Shown here in pieces: positions 54,022 to 61,733 of a stretch of DNA of 64,000 nt. Positions within the stretch are counted from its first letter, which is position 1. The number at the start of each line of letters is the position of its first letter. The translations under genes and the position numbers were made by a program. This DNA comes from Alphaproteobacteria bacterium (lineage in GTDB: Bacteria > Pseudomonadota > Alphaproteobacteria > Micropepsales > Micropepsaceae), in assembly GCA_003139615.1 (NCBI GenBank), contig PLJH01000035.1:1-64000 (forward strand), read 5' to 3'. Under the pieces are notes generated by a model. The model did not search any database, was not told the origin of the DNA, and was given only the letters and a program-made list of their open reading frames with translations.

Positions 54022-54414
54022 CTAAGTGCCGGCGGCCGGTGTCGCCATCGCGCCCAGTTGGGTCTGCGCGGCCGACACGACCTGCCCCGCGGCGGCAACC
54101 GCCGTGCTTTGCGCGATCGTCTTGCCCTGGGTTTCGACTTTCTCGACGAGATTGTCTGCCACCTGGCTAATAGCCGCACCGGACGGCAGGCCGCCCGACA
54201 GGAGCTGGACCGCGTCCTGCACGAGATCCTCGCCGAAGGTTTCGAGAGCCGCGATCACGTCGCTCTCGAGCACAGGCTCGACATCCTGGATCACGGCTGC
54301 GATACCGCCTTCGACCGCTGACCATTCGGCCGCAGCCCAACTCTTCAATTGCGCCCACGCTTGCGCGAAGCCGCTCGTCGCCGCAACGGACGACGCAGTG
54401 TTGCCTTCTGACAT
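54022..54414 (-). CDS. phage hypothetical protein, helical
   Basis: A 130-residue protein opening MSEGNTASSVAATSGFAQAW, rich in Ala, Val and Glu and predicted to be largely helical, without membrane segments or cysteines. GGAG precedes ATG 54414. It sits in the lysis cassette between the endolysin and holin-candidate genes. Proteins of similar composition occur in tail-lysis regions of other prophages, without known function. Confidence 0.6.
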   Translation of the reverse strand: MSEGNTASSVAATSGFAQAWAQLKSWAAAEWSAVEGGIAAVIQDVEPVLESDVIAALETFGEDLVQDAVQLLSGGLPSGAAISQVADNLVEKVETQGKTIAQSTAVAAAGQVVSAAQTQLGAMATPAAGT

Positions 54415-54568
54415 TTTCGATTTCTCCGGGTTCGATGCGCGCAGAATCGCGTCGCATCGTGGAGAGGTCCCGCGCGGCGCTCGCCCCAACCCGGAAAGGT
54501 CAAGTCGCTACGCTCGATGCAGAACCGCTCCACGACAAGGCGCGGAGAGGGGGCGATTGGATTGGCTG

Positions 54569-55213
54569 CTATTTGCCGAGCAGCTTGAGAGCCCGGGATT
54601 TGATGATCGCGCGATCGGCAATGGCCAAGCACGCGCCATTGACGAGTTTCGTCACACGCGAGATGTCGTCGGCATCGGCCGCTTCGTTGATGTTGCGCGC
54701 GTGCCAAAAGGAGATCGTGGTTTGAACGGCCATCACGGGTTCCGAAACGAGATCGGGATCCTCGGTCAGGTGACGGGCCGGATCGCCAAGCGTCTTGTCG
54801 GCTGCATCGTAATTCGCGCGGCCTGTCAGGCAGAACAACCCGCGGCCGCGAAAGCGATACCCGTCCCCGCTCGCCTCGTCACCATTGCCGTTGATATTGG
54901 CATAGGCGGCGTTGCCCAGCGCCTCCGGATTCATCGCGAGCAGATCGGCCCGTGCCTTGAGCGGGGGCCATACGACGGCAATACGCGCCGCGCGATAGGA
55001 GAGGTCTTCCTCAAGCCGCCGGAACATCCATGTTTCCACGGCCGCCTGGGCAAGGAAGTGCGCCAGGCGAAGCGGCGTGTCGATCTGCGCAGCCGGAAGC
55101 CGATCGGCCAGGATGGGCGCAAACGCCTCGACCAGCCCCGGCGAAGCCTCGTTGCAGACAAGGGCTTGCAGGAACTTCGCGTCGATCACGGTAGGAGGCG
55201 GCGGATTGGCCAT
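54569..55213 (-). CDS. GH19-type phage endolysin
   Basis: A 214-residue glycoside hydrolase of the GH19/chitinase-like lysozyme group. FLAQAAVETWMF (Glu60) and LEEDLSYRA (Glu69) correspond to the HESGGF and ENLNYSA segments of phage endolysins, and GYRFRGRGLFCLTGRANY is the substrate-binding core. No signal peptide, so release needs a holin. The usual His before the first Glu is Val here. Its first residues MANPPPP are shared with the tail fibre at 61734-63281. Confidence 0.88.
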   Translation of the reverse strand: MANPPPPTVIDAKFLQALVCNEASPGLVEAFAPILADRLPAAQIDTPLRLAHFLAQAAVETWMFRRLEEDLSYRAARIAVVWPPLKARADLLAMNPEALGNAAYANINGNGDEASGDGYRFRGRGLFCLTGRANYDAADKTLGDPARHLTEDPDLVSEPVMAVQTTISFWHARNINEAADADDISRVTKLVNGACLAIADRAIIKSRALKLLGK

Positions 55214-55230
55214 GAAGGACTCCGGTGGTC

Positions 55231-55274
55231 AGACGACTAAGGGTTCGTGGTCAGGTCGCAGAAAATTTGATAGG
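55231..55274. repeat. shared leader repeat, copy 1
   Basis: This 44-bp stretch, from AGACGACT to ATAGG, matches 56694-56739 at 38 of 44 aligned bases with one 2-bp gap by hand alignment. It lies between the endolysin start and the sulfotransferase gene, so it may carry the divergent promoter. The best-conserved part is AGAAAATTTG. Confidence 0.65.
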
Positions 55275-55302
55275 CTCCGATGAATGTCCGGGCGGTGCGA
55301 AA

Positions 55303-55962
55303 ATGGTGTTTAACGACAAAGTTCTCTTCATCCATGTGCCGAAGACCGGCGGCATAGCGGTGACGAGATTTTTGATCGACAACACACGCGGAGACGTGAC
55401 CATCTCGGTTCCACCGGGTCACCCATCGGCAGGTCCCAAAGTGAAAGAGATAGCCGGAACGCGCCACGAGCGGCTGCATGAAGCTGCAGCCCTGTTGGCC
55501 ACACTCGGTCGAAAGCTCGAGGATTTCGAAACGATCGTCTCGATCGTGCGCAATCCCTACGATCTCGAAGTCTCCTATTATCATCAGAAGCAAAAGGCGA
55601 AGCCGTGGGAGCGTGGCCGCGCAAAAGAGCTTGCCATGGCCGGCGATTTCCTCGAGTTCGCGCGCCGCGCGCCTTTTAACTCACGCCTGCCGGTGCATAT
55701 CGAAGACTGGTACGAGATCGATGGCGTCGCGCCGGGCAATCTCCGGGTCTTGCGCTTCGAAAACATCGAACAGTAACTCTACGCGGCCGTAGGCCCGACA
55801 ATTCCGGTCTCCCGCAAGCTGCAAAAGCTCAATGTATCGAATCGGCCGCCTTACAGCGAATTTCTCTCTCCTGCGGTCGAGGAAGCCATCTATCGAAAAT
55901 ATCAGTGGGTTTTCGACCGTGGATTTTATCCGCGGGAATTCACGGCACGATCGCCGGCGTAA
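55303..55962 (+). pseudogene. sulfotransferase gene with a single nonsense codon
   Basis: The frame from ATG 55303 runs to a TAA at 55774-55776 (codon 158), then continues in the same frame without further stops to TAA 55960-55962, giving 219 codons, close to the intact paralogue at 63341 (217). The phosphosulfate loop VPKTGG and the 3'-phosphate motif RNPYDLEVS are intact. The paralogue has GAA (Glu) where this has TAA, so one G-to-T change explains the break. The C-terminal segment VEEAIYRKYQWVFDRGFYPR is preserved, so the damage is recent or the codon is read through. It converges by 23 bp on the next gene. Confidence 0.9.
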
Positions 55963-56680
55963 ACATGAGCGACGGGAAGGGAGCCTGAAACGACAAGATG
56001 TCGCTCACATAGTTCACCGAATTGCCCCATGATGGCGAGAACGCCAGAGAACTTTTTGACGTGACGATCTGCTCGCAAACGTTAATGGCGGGCACGGCGG
56101 TACCGGCAACCTTGTTCGAGTAGGAACCGTTGCACGCCTCCGAACCTAAATTGGCCGACGCAGCGAAAACCCCAAAAACTATCTCATTCGTGTTTTCAAG
56201 CGTTCCAGTGTTGACCGACGTGGCGCTCGTCGCGGCAGTCCCATTTGCGCTGTTGTTGTGCGTATCTAGCGGCGCCGTCTGGCTGGCGCCCGTGACGCAG
56301 GATGCACCGACCCTGCTCGTCACGGAGCCCGCAAAGGTCGCCGTGATGGTCCCGCCCACGGGCAAATTCGCACTCGTGTTCTTGGCATAGACAATTCCGA
56401 TGCCGATGCCGCTCCCGGCGATGTTGTCGATGGGAGTCTGGTAGGTATTTCCGGCGCTGTCCGTCACGGACGACGGCGCGTCCGATGTCGACTCGTAATT
56501 CGCCCACAAGATGATGAGGCTGCCGGCGGGACAAGCATTCGTTGTCGTCGTAAATGTGTTCGTCAGGGAGGCGGTCGCCAAGGTGCCGGAGTTGCCTAGG
56601 GTCACATACACCAGTCCCGCCTCGCACGGCGACGAAGCGATGGTCAGTGCGATGAACAGCCACGCGGCAAAGCTTTTCAT
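55940..56680 (-). CDS. secreted tail-type protein
   Basis: A 246-residue protein with a Sec signal peptide (MKSFAAWLFIALTIASSPCEA). The mature part is rich in Ser, Thr, Asn and Ala, with beta-type repeats and a few cysteines. It ends SLMFTPAIVP, nearly the same end as the Gly-rich protein at 57069. It belongs to the late tail cluster and may decorate or form part of the receptor-binding apparatus. Start ATG 56680 begins the signal peptide. No family recognised. Confidence 0.7.
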   Translation of the reverse strand: MKSFAAWLFIALTIASSPCEAGLVYVTLGNSGTLATASLTNTFTTTTNACPAGSLIILWANYESTSDAPSSVTDSAGNTYQTPIDNIAGSGIGIGIVYAKNTSANLPVGGTITATFAGSVTSRVGASCVTGASQTAPLDTHNNSANGTAATSATSVNTGTLENTNEIVFGVFAASANLGSEACNGSYSNKVAGTAVPAINVCEQIVTSKSSLAFSPSWGNSVNYVSDILSFQAPFPSLMFTPAIVP

Positions 56681-56693
56681 CCCGTTCCTCACC

Positions 56694-56739
56694 AGACGAC
56701 TGGGGTTGCGTGGTCACGTCGTAGAAAATTTGCTATAGG
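56694..56739. repeat. shared leader repeat, copy 2
   Basis: Second copy of the 44-46-bp leader found at 55231-55274. It directly precedes the degraded sulfotransferase remnant at 56777, as copy 1 precedes the sulfotransferase gene at 55303. It includes TGCTATAG, which also occurs at 63306-63313 before the intact sulfotransferase. Confidence 0.65.
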
Positions 56740-56776
56740 ATCGTGGCGGATCGCTAAAACGCACGTGAGTACTGTA

Positions 56777-56875
56777 ATGATGCGAAGGCTTTACATTCAT
56801 TGCGGTCTGACGAACTACCTCTACGGGCGCAACGTCGAACTTCGGGCGCTCGGCTACGACTACACGAGCATCTGA
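56777..56875 (+). pseudogene. N-terminal remnant of a sulfotransferase-like gene
   Basis: A 32-residue frame opening MMRRLYIHCGL. Many sulfotransferases begin LYIHxGLHKTGTT with the phosphosulfate loop next. Here that loop is missing and the frame goes straight to NYLYGRNVELRALGYDY, which resembles the helix after the loop. A possible C-terminal piece (GKEAKDRLYNLHYG) lies at 57034-57075 in another frame. It appears to be a deleted and scrambled gene. Confidence 0.45.
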
Positions 56876-56978
56876 ATTCCTTTTTTGTCCACCGGTCAGC
56901 AAAATTCGCCCGTCGGAACGCGTTTACCGAGGCGCCGGCATTCTTGAACAAGTGGCAATGGAATACGATATCGCGAAC
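56874..56978 (-). pseudogene. inverted sulfotransferase fragment
   Basis: On the minus strand, VRDIVFHCHLFKNAGASVNA followed by FRRANFADRW matches the start of a second sulfotransferase type, in which HCHLFKNAGTS is the phosphosulfate loop. It continues as Arg-rich noise, so only about 35 residues survive. It abuts the end of the plus-strand remnant at 56777-56875, as if inserted there inverted. Confidence 0.5.
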
Positions 56979-57068
56979 CTGCGTTGCAACTCCGTTTTCC
57001 TTGGACGATCGATGGGGCATTGGGTCACAAATTGGAAAAGAGGCGAAGGATCGACTCTACAACCTGCA

Positions 57069-57929
57069 TTATGGCGCAATTGCCGGCGTAAAAACAAATG
57101 GGTGAGAAATTCTCCACTGCGCGACGATGACACCTTGCGTGCCGGTTCCTGCTGTTCCGTTGTGATATGCGCCGCCGCCGCCTGCGCCATAAGCGCCGCC
57201 GTTTGCGCCACTCAGGTTTGTCGAAGGAGCACCCCCGCCACCACCGCCACCTTCACCAATTCCACCCGGTAAATCTGCTCCTGCCGCGCCGACAACGGCG
57301 GCCGAAGATGATGTCGCGCCGGCGCCACCGGACGCACCGCCCGATGCAGTTGCCCCGGCGCCGCCCCCGGAAGATGTTCCTGCTCCTGCCGTACCTCCAG
57401 GGGCCGCTCCTCCGCCGGCCCCCACAGCAAACCCACCTGCCCCGCCCGTTTCCGAGGCGTAAAGGACAGTGCCAGAATAGTTTGAGGCAGCGGTCCCTCC
57501 TGTACCTGCATCAAAACCGCCACCACCGGCAAAAGAACCCAGTGAAGCATTATTGACAGTGGTCCCATTGAACCATGTCGCTCCCGTACCACTTGGAGTG
57601 CCTCCACCGATTCCGACTTGATAGTCGATGGAGGCTCCGACAGTCAGAGCCAGATTCGTCTTATAAACGACAAAACCAGAAGCCCCGCCGCCGCTGCCTG
57701 TGGAGGCGATCCCAACCGCGCCGTTCCCGCCGCCGCCGATTGCATAGACGGTGTTGCTTGCCGAGTTCCACGTCGCCGGAACGGTCCACGTATTCCCCGT
57801 TCCGGTGAGCGTGAAAACGCACGTCTCGATATTACCCGCAGTCGTGCATGTCGGATCGGCTTGCGCCGTCCCGCAGAGGCCAAATAGAATCCCGAGAACG
57901 AGAACCAGTTTGCGCATTGTCGTGCTCAT
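57069..57929 (-). CDS. secreted glycine-rich tail-type protein
   Basis: A 286-residue protein with a signal peptide (MRKLVLVLGILFGLCGTAQA after a short lead). Residues about 70-265 are dominated by Gly, Ala and Ser with GGGG runs, like the polyglycine lattices of phage receptor-binding adhesins. It ends HPFVFTPAIAP, matching the end of the 55940 protein. Its ATG at 57929 overlaps the stop of the tail-spike gene (ATGA), so the two are coupled. No catalytic motif is visible. Confidence 0.7.
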   Translation of the reverse strand: MSTTMRKLVLVLGILFGLCGTAQADPTCTTAGNIETCVFTLTGTGNTWTVPATWNSASNTVYAIGGGGNGAVGIASTGSGGGASGFVVYKTNLALTVGASIDYQVGIGGGTPSGTGATWFNGTTVNNASLGSFAGGGGFDAGTGGTAASNYSGTVLYASETGGAGGFAVGAGGGAAPGGTAGAGTSSGGGAGATASGGASGGAGATSSSAAVVGAAGADLPGGIGEGGGGGGGAPSTNLSGANGGAYGAGGGGAYHNGTAGTGTQGVIVAQWRISHPFVFTPAIAP

Positions 57930-60900
57930 TGGTGGGCAAAGATGTTGTAGCCGGCGACGCTTCCCGTTGCGTCCGTCACACGCCAGACCATGATGGTGAA
58001 CAGATTTCCGTTTGTCGTCGTGAGCGCCGCGCCGGTGTTGGCTCCCACGGTGAAACCGCTGAACGCGATCGCACCGGCGCTCGCATTGTTACGCACCAGC
58101 AGGATGCAATTGCCGTCATTCGCAGGCGCCGTGATGGTGAATGCGCCGCCGTTGACGATGTATTGCTGGGGATTCTTGCCGCAGTCGACGGTGACGTTGC
58201 CGGTCGTGTTCGCGTAACTCGTTTCGTTCACGCCGCCGGATAGCGTCTGATCGGCAAGATTAAGTTCGCCGATTGTGCCGGTATTCGCGGGGAGTGTCGC
58301 CGCATAGTTGCTCGCTCCGGCATTCGCGCTTGTGAACGTCGTATAGCCCGTCGATGATCCCATAATCGCGAGATCGCTATTCGTAAACTTCTGCAGCGCG
58401 GTCCAAGTCTGCGCATCGCCGAGTTGTGCAATGCCGGAGAACGGAATGCCGCTGTCGCAGGCCGTCTTTCCCGTTGTATCGCAGAAGTCCGCCACGTCGG
58501 TTGCAACGGACGAGGACGGCCCGCGCATTTCGGAATTGTTGCTGACCCAGGGGCGGTAATTCCCTGCGCCGTCGACCGCAAAGGTCGCACGCCGCCCATA
58601 GGTGAGCACATATGTCGAGTTTCCGCCGATCGTGCCGCCGCCCGCCACGCTGAACGTGTCGGTCGCGCTCGCATCTTCGTTTTCGACGGTGATTTCGCTG
58701 CATGTGCCGTTTCCGGTCGGCAGCGTGTCCGTCATCGCAGAACCGGAATTCGACCGCATCTGATATTTGTTGCAGTCCGTCGTCGCCCAGACCTTGGCGT
58801 TGCCCGCAGTCACGCTTTGAACGGTTTGCGCGATTTCGAGATTGCCGCTCCCCGGATTGACGACGCTGTTGCCCGTATTCAACGGCGCTGCCGTTCCGAG
58901 TTGCGCCCATGTTCCCGCACCGCTCAAATAGGTTGTCGATGATGGCGTGCCGGTCGCATCGATTTGAGATGGGACCGCAATCGTGCCCGCCAGATTGGAA
59001 AACGCCAGCGGCTGCGACCAGCTCACCGTGCCCGGAGTGTGCATGAGCCCCGCGTTCCACACGGACGCCAGCACGATATGCGTGCTGTCGATCACGCTCT
59101 CGATGCCCCAGGTGCCGTTCGCGTCCGTGGGCGTGGCCGTCCCCGCATTGGGATTGATGCCGGACACCCATACGAAGCTGACCCCGGCCACCAATCCCGT
59201 CTCCGGCGCGCCCAGCGTCAACTCGACGAGGCCGCTATCGTCGGTCGCGGTGGCTGCGATCGGCGTCACGGCGACGCCCTGGGATTGCGCTGCAAGATTG
59301 CCTTGCACCACCACGCTGGGCTGCGGCAGCGCCGCGGGAATGCCGCCCATCCAGCCGCCGCTGCCATTGGCGTCCCACGGTACTCCGGAGGTGACGTGCG
59401 TGCCACCCGGCGCCGCGTCGACGCTGTACACGTTGAGGTTCTCGCCATTGGCCGCGGAGGAGCCCGCAACGCCGTTGGCCGCCATTTTCTCATTCGCTGC
59501 AAATGCGTCGGAATTCGCGACAAGATATTTCACCCGATTGCCCGCGCCGCTGGATGTCGACGTCACGGGAATGGCGATCGCGTTGCCACTGAGCAGCAAA
59601 CCGCCGGTGACATAGGTGTTGTAGCTGATCCCCAAAAGATCGCCGCCGCTGCCCACATTGCACGAAGGCGCCACGCTCAACGTGATCGTGTTGGGCGTGC
59701 CGGAGGTGTAGCTCATGATCGTCGTGCCGGGCGCGATGCAGGTGCTGTTCGTCAGGTCGGACACCACGGCCGTCGTCACTTGCGCGATGTTGGCGGGGAG
59801 CGCGCCCACCAGGTTGAGTGTGGCGCTGGAGGTGGATTCCGCGGCGGTGAAGCTGCCGCAGCCTTCCGGATAGAAGCTGTTCGCCAGCACCACATTGTTG
59901 CCGACGATCGTCACGGGGCCGGAAATATTTCCGTCGCAGACATTGTCCGTGTTGTTGACGCCTTCCACGGTGACGCTTTGTTTTTTGTAGACGGCGTAGG
60001 TCGTCGTGTCGCCGCTCGCCAGCGGCACCATCAGACGGCCGATATTGCGCGCGTCGCCGGAGATCGTGTTGCACGGGGTGGAGGCCTGCACATAGCAGCT
60101 CGTGCCGGGCGACGCGACATCGAGCGCCCAGCCCACGGCGCTGTTGATGCCTGTGGTGATGGCGATGTTCCCCGTGTCCGGCACGGAGGTCACATTGCTT
60201 TGGTTCAAATTCGTGTCGTCGAGTGCCAGGCTTGGTTGGGTCGGCGAGCCGATGAAGGCGCCGCCCGGACAATTGCCGCCGGCATATTGCTGCGACAATT
60301 GATAGGCATTCGCTTGCGCCGTTCCCGTCTGCATCGATTGGCCGGCGCTGGCGATCAGGCAGCCGAAGCCGATGCCCGTGGCATAGTTCTGGTCTTCGAA
60401 CACTTCGATCGCAGCCCCCGGCATCGTCTTGACATTGTCGACGCCGCCATTGTCGGTGGAAAGCCAGATCATGTTGCTGTAGGCGGGAACGCCGCAAGGG
60501 TGCGTATAATCGTTCGGCGCCGCGTAGCGATTGTCGCTGTAGTAGTAGCCTTTGCCGTTCTCCAGTCCGATGACGAAAATATGTTCGGCCGATTTGTTGC
60601 CCACCGTGCCGCCGCAATGCGAAGTCTGCAACGTGTCCTGGAATTCCACCGCGTTTCCTTCTCCAGGCTCCGGCGCGCCGGCGGGCTGGGCGTTCAGGTT
60701 GTATTGACCGCCCCAGATGTGATCCGTCGTCGAGTAGCCGAAATTGAAGCCGTTGCCGAAGATGACATAGCAGGACGGCTCGATCAGCGAATTGCGGGTG
60801 TCGGAATTGCCGTAAACGCTGTTCGGTACACCGGCGTTGGCCGCCGTGTTGTCGCTGAAACCCATGCAGGACGCCGTCGAGGTCGGCGGCGGGTTGGCGG

Positions 60901-61732
60901 TGTTCCAAGCGGGCAGCGTGTAGATGTCGCCAACGTGTTCGGTGCCGAAACTTTCGTCGAACGAAGGATTGAAGAACGTCGAGTCGGCAAACCAGCCCCA
61001 GGCCAGGTTGGTCGAAAACGCGCTGTGGCCGGAGATGCACTGCACCAGCGCATTGGCGCAATGCGAGCGGTCGAAATGCGCATTCTGCGCGCCGGAAAAG
61101 ATCACGCCGTAATTGAGCTTGCCGTTTGGGTTGACCTGCATGTCTTCGAAGCCAACGCCGGCGATGGCCGTCGTCGAGGCGTTGAGCCCCATCTCGAACA
61201 TGGCATTGAGCGAGCACGCGGTGCCGAGATTGGAAGCGAATACGGATTTGCGGCGGCCGTCGCCCTGGAAAAGGGGCTGAGTGTCGCGCGCGTCGAAACA
61301 GCCATTGTCCAGATAGACGCCTGCTGGAACGTGGATGCGCGTCAGGCCGCCATAGGCTTTGGCGTAGGCCAGCGCGTTGGCGATTACGGCGCTGTTGTCG
61401 TTTCCGTCAGTGAAGACGGGATCGAGAACGCCGCACATCGTCAGATCGATGGCGCTGGGGTCGGGAAGCCTGCGCACCCAAGTCCCGCCGCCGCTCGCCG
61501 CGAAGTTCACGCAGCCGTCCGGCGTGATCGTCGTCGCCGTGTAATCGAACTCGCCGCCGCCCAGCGAAGTTCCGCTCGCATAACTCTGGACGGCAACACG
61601 GCCGACAAGTGCAGGATTTGGGATTGCCTGGAGGGTCGTGGTGGTCGGACTGCTCTGGTAATACGGCGCAGCGGCGGCCGCGCTCGTGCCGAGCAACGCG
61701 ACGATCAATAGAATTCGTGCGATGATTTTCAT
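57926..61732 (-). CDS. tail spike with beta-helix domain and signal peptide
   Basis: A 1,268-residue protein. It opens with a Sec signal peptide (MKIIARILLIVALLGTSAAA). The stretch around residues 95-145 (VFTDGNDNSAVIANALAYAK and RIHVPAGVYLDNG) is the pectate-lyase-like start of a right-handed beta-helix, as in phage depolymerase spikes. Later parts hold repetitive beta-strands and a C-terminal NIFAHQ end. It probably binds or cuts host polysaccharide. The signal peptide is unusual for a virion protein. One base separates its ATG from the stop of the tail-fibre gene. Confidence 0.8.
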   Translation of the reverse strand: MKIIARILLIVALLGTSAAAAAPYYQSSPTTTTLQAIPNPALVGRVAVQSYASGTSLGGGEFDYTATTITPDGCVNFAASGGGTWVRRLPDPSAIDLTMCGVLDPVFTDGNDNSAVIANALAYAKAYGGLTRIHVPAGVYLDNGCFDARDTQPLFQGDGRRKSVFASNLGTACSLNAMFEMGLNASTTAIAGVGFEDMQVNPNGKLNYGVIFSGAQNAHFDRSHCANALVQCISGHSAFSTNLAWGWFADSTFFNPSFDESFGTEHVGDIYTLPAWNTANPPPTSTASCMGFSDNTAANAGVPNSVYGNSDTRNSLIEPSCYVIFGNGFNFGYSTTDHIWGGQYNLNAQPAGAPEPGEGNAVEFQDTLQTSHCGGTVGNKSAEHIFVIGLENGKGYYYSDNRYAAPNDYTHPCGVPAYSNMIWLSTDNGGVDNVKTMPGAAIEVFEDQNYATGIGFGCLIASAGQSMQTGTAQANAYQLSQQYAGGNCPGGAFIGSPTQPSLALDDTNLNQSNVTSVPDTGNIAITTGINSAVGWALDVASPGTSCYVQASTPCNTISGDARNIGRLMVPLASGDTTTYAVYKKQSVTVEGVNNTDNVCDGNISGPVTIVGNNVVLANSFYPEGCGSFTAAESTSSATLNLVGALPANIAQVTTAVVSDLTNSTCIAPGTTIMSYTSGTPNTITLSVAPSCNVGSGGDLLGISYNTYVTGGLLLSGNAIAIPVTSTSSGAGNRVKYLVANSDAFAANEKMAANGVAGSSAANGENLNVYSVDAAPGGTHVTSGVPWDANGSGGWMGGIPAALPQPSVVVQGNLAAQSQGVAVTPIAATATDDSGLVELTLGAPETGLVAGVSFVWVSGINPNAGTATPTDANGTWGIESVIDSTHIVLASVWNAGLMHTPGTVSWSQPLAFSNLAGTIAVPSQIDATGTPSSTTYLSGAGTWAQLGTAAPLNTGNSVVNPGSGNLEIAQTVQSVTAGNAKVWATTDCNKYQMRSNSGSAMTDTLPTGNGTCSEITVENEDASATDTFSVAGGGTIGGNSTYVLTYGRRATFAVDGAGNYRPWVSNNSEMRGPSSSVATDVADFCDTTGKTACDSGIPFSGIAQLGDAQTWTALQKFTNSDLAIMGSSTGYTTFTSANAGASNYAATLPANTGTIGELNLADQTLSGGVNETSYANTTGNVTVDCGKNPQQYIVNGGAFTITAPANDGNCILLVRNNASAGAIAFSGFTVGANTGAALTTTNGNLFTIMVWRVTDATGSVAGYNIFAHQ

Positions 61733-61733
61733 G

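Noticed and set aside
58964-61711. Open frame of about 900 codons antisense to the tail spike
   Set aside because: Composition is the Arg/Val/Ala pattern expected from the complementary strand. The sense protein has a signal peptide, beta-helix pattern and coupled neighbours.
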